NCBI GenBank assembly: GCA_019454915.1
Contig: JACFNM010000165.1
Location: 1-7,328 of the forward strand
Direction of reading: 5' to 3'
DNA length: 7,328 bases
From: Chitinophagaceae bacterium
Lineage (GTDB): Bacteria > Bacteroidota > Bacteroidia > Chitinophagales > Chitinophagaceae
Shown: positions 1-5,213 of the stretch, in pieces
How the letters are laid out: the number at the start of each line of letters is the position of its first letter
How positions within the stretch are numbered: position 1 is the first letter of the stretch
The notes under the pieces: model-generated
The model's database searches: none
What the model saw: the letters and a program-made list of their open reading frames with translations, nothing else
What the model was told of the DNA's origin: nothing
Translations under genes and position numbers: made by a program

Positions 1-205
1 TGGTATAGGCATCAATAAATATGTACTTATTGTTCTGCTTGGCAAATTGTTTTACTTCTTCCCATGTATTAAAATCACTTTCAACAAACCTGATCCCCGT
101 TGTATTTTGTGTGCTGCCCAAAAAATGGGTGAATAGCATCGGTATAAAAAGAAGGCATCTTAAGATTGCGGTATGGGCCATTTTTGTATTTGAAAATATT
201 TTCAT
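1..205 (-). CDS. Secreted thioredoxin-fold protein, N-terminal part only (cut by window edge)
   Basis: The visible 68 codons start at an ATG at 205 and remain open to the edge. Residues 1-30 look like a signal peptide: Lys2 and Arg16 precede a hydrophobic run (LLFIPMLF, 18-25), with possible cleavage near residues 30-33. From about residue 38 the pattern 'GIRFVE...FNTWEEVKQFAKQNNKYIFIDAYT' resembles the start of Bacteroidetes periplasmic thioredoxin-like proteins, where the helix and first core strand come just before a WCxxC active site. The window stops at that point, so the catalytic cysteines are not seen. A purine-rich GGGAG lies a few bases upstream of the ATG; Met9 is an alternative start. 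The gene follows the cysteine-rich precursor on the same strand, so a role in reducing or isomerising its disulfides is attractive but inferred. It could instead be a general redox or cytochrome-maturation protein. Confidence 0.72.
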   Translation of the reverse strand, partial: MKIFSNTKMAHTAILRCLLFIPMLFTHFLGSTQNTTGIRFVESDFNTWEEVKQFAKQNNKYIFIDAYT

Positions 206-223
206 TTTCTCCCTTTTAAAGCA

Positions 224-252
224 TAAAAATAGAAATAGCATTGTTGCCCAAT
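224..252 (-). promoter_or_regulatory. Possible promoter of the thioredoxin-like gene
   Basis: On the minus strand TTG (251-249) is followed after 17 bases by TATTTTTA (231-224). This matches five of six fixed positions of the Bacteroidetes TAnnTTTG element, with spacing inside the 17-23 bp range known for Flavobacterium. It ends 18 bases before the ATG at 205. The TTG element lies in one arm of the large inverted repeat at 249-298. AT-rich DNA gives such matches by chance, so support is modest. Confidence 0.3.
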
Positions 253-298
253 AAGCACTATACAGATCATAGTTGTGTATGGTGCATAGTGCTTATTG
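249..298 (-). repeat. Perfect 13-bp inverted repeat (stem-loop) behind the precursor gene
   Basis: The arm CAATAAGCACTAT (249-261) is exactly complementary to ATAGTGCTTATTG (286-298). The 24-base spacer can add a second 6-bp stem, ATCATA (266-271) with TATGGT (278-283), including one G-U pair. On the minus strand the structure begins 11 bases after the precursor stop codon. No T-run follows it on either strand, so it is not a textbook intrinsic terminator. It may stabilise the precursor mRNA, block 3' exonucleases, or set the expression ratio of precursor to downstream thioredoxin. It could also be a protein-binding site. Confidence 0.75.
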
Positions 299-309
299 TA
301 AGCCTCCTA

Positions 310-546
310 TTAGCAGTTGCAGACCTGCGAATTTGCATTCGCACTGCAATCTGCATGATGTCCTGGTGGAATTACCACGCAACTACTACATTGCGGACTG
401 TTGCAGTCATTTTTAGGACAGCACTTTTGTTTTTTCGTTCCGCCCCCACTATCACTACCCTCTCCTCCCGTAATTTTCTTTAGCTGCTCCCTGGTCAGCA
501 CCTCTGTATCATCAAAGTGCTGAAAGTTTAATTTCAGTTTTTTCAT
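310..546 (-). CDS. Cysteine-rich double-glycine-leader peptide precursor (bacteriocin-like or signalling peptide)
   Basis: This 78-residue protein has two parts. Residues 1-28 form a leader that starts with MKKLKLNF and ends LTREQLKKITGG; Leu17, Leu22 and Ile25 (positions -12, -7 and -4) and Gly27-Gly28 fit the consensus read by C39 peptidases. The predicted core, residues 29-78, opens with a Gly/Ser-rich spacer and Lys residues. Eight cysteines follow at 42, 43, 48, 53, 56, 67, 76 and 78, the last being the C-terminal residue. An even cysteine count suggests up to four disulfides, which fits the VKOR-thioredoxin gene nearby; the C39 transporter about 2.4 kb away is the likely processor and exporter. 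The core has roughly balanced charge, unlike strongly cationic pore-formers. I do not recognise the core family. It could be a bacteriocin, a signal or another secreted effector. No radical-SAM or lanthipeptide enzyme is visible, so disulfides are the only modification supported here. Confidence 0.87.
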   Translation of the reverse strand: MKKLKLNFQHFDDTEVLTREQLKKITGGEGSDSGGGTKKQKCCPKNDCNSPQCSSCVVIPPGHHADCSANANSQVCNC

Positions 547-551
547 ACAAA

Positions 552-581
552 AAAATTTATTTGTTTAACATCCGCTTTCAA
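552..581 (-). promoter_or_regulatory. Possible promoter of the peptide precursor
   Basis: On the minus strand TTG (581-579) is followed after 19 bases by TAAATTTT (559-552), matching five of six fixed bases of TAnnTTTG. It ends only five bases before the ATG at 546, so it would give a nearly leaderless transcript, which lowers confidence. A separate precursor promoter is expected because a terminator-like stem lies upstream at 641-663. Confidence 0.22.
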
Positions 582-612
582 CTGTTATTACTGCAGGTGT
601 AACAATTAAAAA

Positions 613-626
613 GCATTTACAAATGC
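613..626. promoter_or_regulatory. Short dyad, possible operator upstream of the precursor
   Basis: GCATTTACAAATGC has perfect 6-bp arms (GCATTT / AAATGC) around a 2-base centre. It lies 67-80 bases upstream of the precursor ATG, between the terminator-like stem and the start codon, a suitable place for a dimeric regulator. The adjacent HTH protein is the obvious candidate binder, but nothing in the sequence proves this. I did not find a second copy in the 2671-2987 intergenic region. Confidence 0.35.
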
Positions 627-632
627 GAAACT

Positions 633-663
633 AAAAACCTTCGTGGCAGTATTTTTGCCACGA
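633..663 (-). terminator. Intrinsic-type terminator after the HTH gene
   Basis: On the minus strand the stem TCGTGGCA (663-656) pairs perfectly with TGCCACGA (648-641) around a 7-base loop. AGG and then five T residues (637-633) follow. It starts 10 bases after the HTH stop codon. It would end or reduce transcription of the VKOR-HTH unit before the precursor gene. Confidence 0.7.
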
Positions 664-673
664 ATGAATTTTC

Positions 674-1042
674 TTACATTTTTTTACAGGGTACAAAAAT
701 GGCTTTTTCCGAGAAGCATAGTTTTTCCGGCCCGCCAACTTTTGCTGCTTCTTCCCTTGTTAATGGTTGACCATATTCTAAAAACATACATTTCGTCATT
801 TCACCATCCTTTCCATAAAAATAGGTTTTCCTGTGCCGGTCATATTTTATATCCGCACCTAATGCCTTCATTTGCTGCAGAAAATTAGTCATCGCTCTTT
901 TAGAGAGTCCATTCTTCCGTGCAAAAGTATCCAGGTCGCCGGTGGCTTTTTGTTTGATTAGGTAATTAATATACTCTATTCTTTTGTGGTCTCTTTCTAA
1001 TGACATACTATCAGTTTTATAGTTAGTAAGCGTAGGCTTCAT
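674..1042 (-). CDS. Small helix-turn-helix protein, candidate regulator of the peptide cluster
   Basis: The 122-residue protein has a helix-turn-helix-like region at about residues 34-62 (TGDLDTFARKNGLSKRAMTN, then a recognition-helix-like segment) and a basic wing-like end, YDRHRKTYFY (67-76). The layout recalls small winged-helix proteins I remember beside GG-leader peptides in other Bacteroidetes, a recollection rather than a search result. The ATG at 1042 overlaps the stop codon of the upstream VKOR gene by 4 bp, favouring translational coupling and this start over Met13 (1006). A role in controlling the precursor or transporter is inferred. The C-terminal tail contains LTREEAAKVGG followed by a short segment with Cys109 and Cys119, resembling the precursor's leader end, though its hydrophobic residues are shifted by one position. 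There is no obvious ligand-binding domain, and it lacks the phospho-acceptor domain of a response regulator. Confidence 0.72.
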   Translation of the reverse strand: MKPTLTNYKTDSMSLERDHKRIEYINYLIKQKATGDLDTFARKNGLSKRAMTNFLQQMKALGADIKYDRHRKTYFYGKDGEMTKCMFLEYGQPLTREEAAKVGGPEKLCFSEKAIFVPCKKM

Positions 1043-2670
1043 TCTGTCAGAAGATATTTCAACTCGGCAACATTATACACATTCGGCAATTGATACCCAT
1101 TCACAAAAAATGTAGGCGTAAACTGTATTTCCATGTCATCGCACCATTTTTTCATCGCCAGAATTTTGTTTTGCTGTTGGGCAAGGAGTTCATCGGGTAT
1201 GGGGTGTTTGGCGGTAAAAGCCCCGTAATCTTTTTGTGGTGCGTTATACCACTCGTCAAGCGCCTGTCGTGTGGCTTTTTCATTTCCATCGGCGGCTATT
1301 GCCAAAAGATGTTGTACCGGCGGGGTTTTTACGTCAGTTTCTTCTCCGGAAGCGGTAAAGATAATTTGCACCTGCAAATTCGCGTTGCTGTCAACCAGTT
1401 CGTCTATTACCGGGTGCGCCCGGGCGCAGGGGCCGCAGTAAGGATTACAAACTTTAATTAGCTTCCATTTTGCATCGGGGTTTCCTATGGTAATACCCAG
1501 TCCTTCCGCTGATAGCGCTACTTTCTTTTGCCTGCGTAGTATAGCATCAAAAACCAGTCCATTGTGTTTGAACCGTTGCAGCGAGTTATAATATGTTCTG
1601 CCTTCCTTCGCCTTTTTGAGCGCCGGAACAGCAATATATAATACGAGCGCCGGAAGCAGAAAGCAGGTTAACAGTGCTATGTATATAGGGAAGGGCATCT
1701 GGCTAAAAGAAAAATTATACAACCCGCCCGTTAGCGTAATCAGAAACTGGATGACAAGTATCGCCTGCACCCCGAGACATAACAAACACCACTGCCTGAC
1801 CACCCTCCATTGATAGTACACAGAAAAGAAAATATAGGGTAGTGCCAGCAGATTGGCGAGCGCCAATAGAGACATGACTTCGGGGTTGGTATCGTATAAG
1901 AATAATTGCGAGAGCAGTAAGCCTGTAAAATAGCAAAAGCCTATATTGCTCCAGCTTATACCCATCACTCCTGATGCTCTTGATTGTAAAACTGCCGAGC
2001 AGTTTATTTTTCTTCCAGCCTGGCATATATCTTTTACCAAAGGATTGTGATTGTCAATCTCAAACAGAATCAGCAAAAAGCTTATGGCAAATCCTGCAAA
2101 GGATGTAAGAAGCAATAAAACGGGAAAAATAATAGTAGTGAAGGGCTGCGTCATAACGAGTGATATGATGTATGCCAACACTAAAATAGGAATAGCGAAC
2201 AGTCCCGCGATGCCGATGATATTATTGTTCTTTTCTGCTTTCCTTTTTGCGCTGAAATCTTTTTCGGCTACCGCATCGTCATCATCGATCAGGAGAGTAT
2301 GTCCGGTAAATTTTTGTTTGAAAGTATCTACGTCTTCTGTGACTAATTGTGTTTTATCCGGGTGTTCATACACAACCTTATCCGGCGTCACTTCCTGCAC
2401 CAGCACAAACAGCTTTTCCGGCTTGGTGGGATGGGTAATATGTGCGATAAACGGAACCGGAAATGCGGAAAAACCTTCCACTTTTGTTTTTAACGCGAGA
2501 TTTTCAATACGGTAATTGCGGAGAAAATCGGAAATACTAAGCAGGCTCGGATAATCGGGATGAGATTCAAGAGCACTCCTGATAGTAGTATCGGTAATGC
2601 TCACTCTCAGGTTTCTTATCAACCGGATAGTTGTTCTTTCACAGTTGTGTAGCGGTGTGGATAGGTTCAT
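1039..2670 (-). CDS. C39-like / VKOR / thioredoxin fusion, membrane disulfide-forming protein
   Basis: This 543-residue protein has three parts. Residues 1-125 align by eye with the C39 peptidase domain of the transporter encoded at 2988-5207 (SLLSIS here versus SLLGIS; FPVPFIAHI versus VVIPCILHW). Cys10 falls near the catalytic Cys position, but the Gln, His and Asp positions hold Ser4, Leu87 and His103, so it is probably inactive. Six hydrophobic segments follow, at about 151-173, 178-204, 239-260, 264-286, 293-315 and 327-349. VKOR features are the Cys216/Cys224 pair and the CxxC WCLLC (Cys295, Cys298). Residues 385-543 form a thioredoxin-like domain with CGPC (412-415) and a cis-Pro-type TPT motif (518-520). 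VKOR proteins pass electrons from thioredoxin-fold partners to quinones and so drive disulfide formation; fusion places both steps in one chain. The likely substrate is the eight-cysteine peptide (inference). The degenerate domain may bind the peptide leader, as the C39-like domain of HlyB binds its substrate. Confidence 0.93.
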   Translation of the reverse strand: MNLSTPLHNCERTTIRLIRNLRVSITDTTIRSALESHPDYPSLLSISDFLRNYRIENLALKTKVEGFSAFPVPFIAHITHPTKPEKLFVLVQEVTPDKVVYEHPDKTQLVTEDVDTFKQKFTGHTLLIDDDDAVAEKDFSAKRKAEKNNNIIGIAGLFAIPILVLAYIISLVMTQPFTTIIFPVLLLLTSFAGFAISFLLILFEIDNHNPLVKDICQAGRKINCSAVLQSRASGVMGISWSNIGFCYFTGLLLSQLFLYDTNPEVMSLLALANLLALPYIFFSVYYQWRVVRQWCLLCLGVQAILVIQFLITLTGGLYNFSFSQMPFPIYIALLTCFLLPALVLYIAVPALKKAKEGRTYYNSLQRFKHNGLVFDAILRRQKKVALSAEGLGITIGNPDAKWKLIKVCNPYCGPCARAHPVIDELVDSNANLQVQIIFTASGEETDVKTPPVQHLLAIAADGNEKATRQALDEWYNAPQKDYGAFTAKHPIPDELLAQQQNKILAMKKWCDDMEIQFTPTFFVNGYQLPNVYNVAELKYLLTE

Positions 2671-2987
2671 GACAAGTGGTGTTTAATTGAGTGGAAATGT
2701 TACGTGACGTGTGCACATATGCCACATCTGTCGCTTTTCTTCTCACAAGGAAAGGGAACGTTTAATTATTATTGATGTACCCGCAGTTTATACAGTGTCC
2801 GGACTACCAACGCGTACGACTAAGTTACACTAAATTTCACGTTAACAAAAAGTTTTTGAGCAAAAAAAATAATTTACCACGTAGGGGATTATAAGTAGTT
2901 ACACTTAGCCTATGAGATAATACCAGGCTTTAATGCTATATTAATTGGAAATTTTATTACTAACTTGTAACCGCCTATTCAATCGCT
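2671..2987. promoter_or_regulatory. Divergent intergenic region between the oxidation and export units
   Basis: This 317-bp gap separates the minus-strand VKOR-HTH unit from the plus-strand transporter unit, so promoters for both are expected here. I found no gene and no convincing TTG / TAnnTTTG pair in either direction. Visible elements are an exact direct repeat AGTTACACT (2823-2831 and 2897-2905), two ACTAA steps exactly 10 bp apart (2819-2823 and 2829-2833), a 5-bp inverted repeat TAAGT/ACTTA around the second AGTTACACT copy (2892-2907), and the palindrome TGTGCACA (2710-2717). The part from about 2840 to 2880 is A/T-rich. Confidence 0.55.
2823..2905 (+). repeat. Pair of AGTTACACT direct repeats, possible regulator boxes
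   Basis: The 9-mer AGTTACACT occurs at 2823-2831 and 2897-2905, with starts 74 bp apart, roughly seven helical turns. Both copies have TAAG nearby upstream and TAA or TTA just after. They lie 83-165 bases upstream of the transporter start. A chance 9-mer pair in a 317-bp region is uncommon, but the function is unknown. Confidence 0.4.
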
Positions 2988-5207
2988 ATGATGAAAAACT
3001 CTAATCATTTTAAATTCTACAGGCAGCTTAATGCTATGGATTGTGGTCCCACCTGCCTGAAAATGATCTCCAAATTTTACGGTACCTATTTTAATTCAGA
3101 TACGCTTCGGCATAAGTCTGGATTTAATAAGTCGGGTGTTTCATTACTTGGCATTAGTGAAACAGCAGAGGAATTGGGTTTCAGGACGAGAGGAGTAAAA
3201 ATTTCGTTTCAACAATTACAACAAGTGGTTATACCGTGTATCCTGCACTGGGATCAAAATCATTTTGTAGTACTGGTATCAGTGGGGAGAAAAGGAATCC
3301 ATATTGCAGATCCGGGTAAGGGTATAATAACCTACAAAAGAGAGGAATTTCTGAACCATTGGGTAGCCTCAAAAAACAACAAGGATGAGGATACGGGTGT
3401 AGCGTTGCTACTTGAACCAACGCCATTGTTTTACCGCCAGCCTGGAGCCAAAGAGCATACCTTAAGCTGGCGTTTGGTGTTACAGTACCTTGTTACAGGC
3501 AAATGGCAGATCACCCAGGTGTTTATTGCGTTTCTGATTACTTCTTTGTTTCAACTTATCTTTCCTTTTCTTACACAGAGTATTGTTGATAACGGCATCA
3601 ATCTTCAAAATTTGAATTTTGTAACCGTGGTGCTGGCAGCGCAACTAACGCTTACTTTCAGCAGAACGGTTGTTGATTTTATAAGAAACCGGTTGTTGTG
3701 CATATCAAATATGCTCAATATCCAGATACTATCGGATTTTTGGATAAAGCTTACCCGTCTGCCGGTGTCGTATTTTGATGTTCACCACACGGGTGATACA
3801 TTGCAACGAATAGGCGACCACAGGCAAATACAGTCTTTTCTTACGGGCACTGCCCTTTCCACTTTATTCTCGGTTTTCAGTTTCGGTATATATGCCGTTG
3901 TGCTAATCATATATAATGTACAATTGTTTTTCGTGTTCTGCATTGGCAGCGCAATCTATTTTTTGTGGGTGGTTCTGTTCCTGCGTATCAGGCGGAAGCT
4001 GAATTATGAAGGCTTTCATCTTTCCGCAAAAGAAAATGACGCCACGCTTCAGTTGATACAGGGAATGCAGGAACTCAGGCTTAACAACGCGCAAAGGCAA
4101 AAAAGATGGGAGTGGGAAAATATACAGGCCGGTATCTTCAGGCTGAGCTTCAAAAGCCTGAATTACAGCCAATGGCAGGAGGCTGGAGCAACATTTATAA
4201 ACCAGTTGCAGGGTATAGTAATCAGCTTTATTGTGGCAGCGTTTGTAATAGAGGGAAAACTTTCGCTTGGAGCAATGCTTGCGATACAATACATCATAGG
4301 TCAGATTAGTGCGCCGGTTCAGCAATGGATAGGGTTTATGCAGAGCGCGCAGGATGCAAAAATAAGCATGGAGAGATTAAATGAAATTCATCAACTGGAA
4401 GATGAAGAGGTACTGGGCAAAATATACCTACAACAGATACCCGAAGACAAGACCATTGTATTGAATGAAGTATCATTCACCTATCCCGGGGCAGGCAACG
4501 ACCCGGTTTTAGAGGGGATCAATCTGGTGATACCGGAAAATAAGGTGACCGCAATTGTAGGTGCAAGTGGGAGTGGGAAAACAACGCTCATTAAGATTTT
4601 ACTGAAAATATATGACAACTATAATGGCGATATAAGAATAGGTGTCAGACAAGTTAGTGCCGAGGGAATGAAATTTGATTTTATCAGCCATTCATATTGG
4701 CGAACAAGGTGTGGAGCAGTCTTGCAGGACGGGTATATTTTCAACGATACTATTGCCCGCAACATTGCGATAGGAGATGAAGACATTGATTACAACAGAC
4801 TGGTTCATAGCTGCAGAGTAGCAAATATTGATGGCTTTATTGAATCACTGCCCAACGGGTATTATACTAAACTTGGTGTAGAAGGAACAGGCATTAGTCA
4901 GGGTCAGCGACAAAGATTGCTGATTGCAAGGGCAGTTTACAAAAACCCGGAGTTTATTTTATTTGATGAAGCCACCAATGCTTTGGACGCTAATAACGAA
5001 AAAGTGATCGTAGAAAATCTTAATCATTTTTTTAAAGGTAAAACTGTGATAATAGTGGCACACCGGCTCAGTACGGTAAAGCACGCCGACAAAATTGTGG
5101 TACTTGAAAAGGGCAGGATAGTGGAGGAGGGGACACACCGGGAATTGACAGATTTGAAGGGAAAGTATTTTGAGTTGGTAAAAAATCAATTGGAACTTGG
5201 AAACTGA
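2988..5207 (+). CDS. Peptidase-containing ABC transporter (PCAT) for GG-leader peptides
   Basis: At 739 residues this has the normal length and order for the family. Residues 8-140 form the C39 peptidase: Gln13, the DCG motif with catalytic Cys19, His92 in NHFVVL and Asp108 in ADPG are all present, so it should cut after Gly-Gly. Residues 165-455 form the transmembrane domain. The ATPase domain has Walker A GASGSGKTT (525-533), a Q-loop Gln580, signature ISQGQ (636-640, a variant of LSGGQ), Walker B FILFDE (656-661) and H-loop His692. It should act in the inner membrane, trimming the leader in the cytosol and exporting the core to the HlyD partner encoded six bases downstream. The precursor at 310-546 is the obvious substrate. 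Two ATG codons stand in tandem (2988 and 2991); the first is used here and neither has a clear ribosome-binding site. No frameshift or missing motif is seen. Confidence 0.97.
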   Translation: MMKNSNHFKFYRQLNAMDCGPTCLKMISKFYGTYFNSDTLRHKSGFNKSGVSLLGISETAEELGFRTRGVKISFQQLQQVVIPCILHWDQNHFVVLVSVGRKGIHIADPGKGIITYKREEFLNHWVASKNNKDEDTGVALLLEPTPLFYRQPGAKEHTLSWRLVLQYLVTGKWQITQVFIAFLITSLFQLIFPFLTQSIVDNGINLQNLNFVTVVLAAQLTLTFSRTVVDFIRNRLLCISNMLNIQILSDFWIKLTRLPVSYFDVHHTGDTLQRIGDHRQIQSFLTGTALSTLFSVFSFGIYAVVLIIYNVQLFFVFCIGSAIYFLWVVLFLRIRRKLNYEGFHLSAKENDATLQLIQGMQELRLNNAQRQKRWEWENIQAGIFRLSFKSLNYSQWQEAGATFINQLQGIVISFIVAAFVIEGKLSLGAMLAIQYIIGQISAPVQQWIGFMQSAQDAKISMERLNEIHQLEDEEVLGKIYLQQIPEDKTIVLNEVSFTYPGAGNDPVLEGINLVIPENKVTAIVGASGSGKTTLIKILLKIYDNYNGDIRIGVRQVSAEGMKFDFISHSYWRTRCGAVLQDGYIFNDTIARNIAIGDEDIDYNRLVHSCRVANIDGFIESLPNGYYTKLGVEGTGISQGQRQRLLIARAVYKNPEFILFDEATNALDANNEKVIVENLNHFFKGKTVIIVAHRLSTVKHADKIVVLEKGRIVEEGTHRELTDLKGKYFELVKNQLELGN

Positions 5208-5210
5208 GGA
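5206..5210 (+). promoter_or_regulatory. Ribosome-binding site for the HlyD-type gene
   Basis: GAGGA overlaps the TGA stop codon of the transporter gene and sits three bases before the next ATG (5214). The short spacing and overlap suggest that the transporter and adaptor are translated together from one mRNA. Confidence 0.4.
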
Positions 5211-5213
5211 ATT

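Noticed and set aside
303..308. Perfect AGGAGG on the minus strand after the precursor stop codon
   Set aside because: The nearest downstream ATG (287-285) is 15 bases away and its frame stops after six codons. Shine-Dalgarno sites are also little used in this phylum.
21..483. Two open frames on the plus strand (21-254 and 241-483)
   Set aside because: They lie antisense to the thioredoxin-like gene and the precursor, have no recognisable domain, and the second crosses the stem-loop. The minus-strand readings have clear leader and signal-peptide features.
643..888. An 81-codon plus-strand frame opposite the HTH gene
   Set aside because: It starts within the terminator stem-loop and has no recognisable domain. 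The 4-bp overlap supports the opposite-strand gene.
1090..2515. Open frames opposite or shifted within the VKOR fusion (1090-1461, 1616-1813, 1715-2026, 2051-2515)
   Set aside because: No domain or start signal is recognisable, and the 543-residue frame with its ordered domains explains the whole stretch.
2710..2721. Palindromes TGTGCACA and CATATG in the intergenic region
   Set aside because: They are short, single-copy and close to chance expectation, so I do not call them operators on their own.
3903..4325. A 140-codon minus-strand frame inside the transporter gene
   Set aside because: Its low-complexity, cysteine- and tyrosine-rich translation has no family resemblance, and it is fully inside a well-supported gene.
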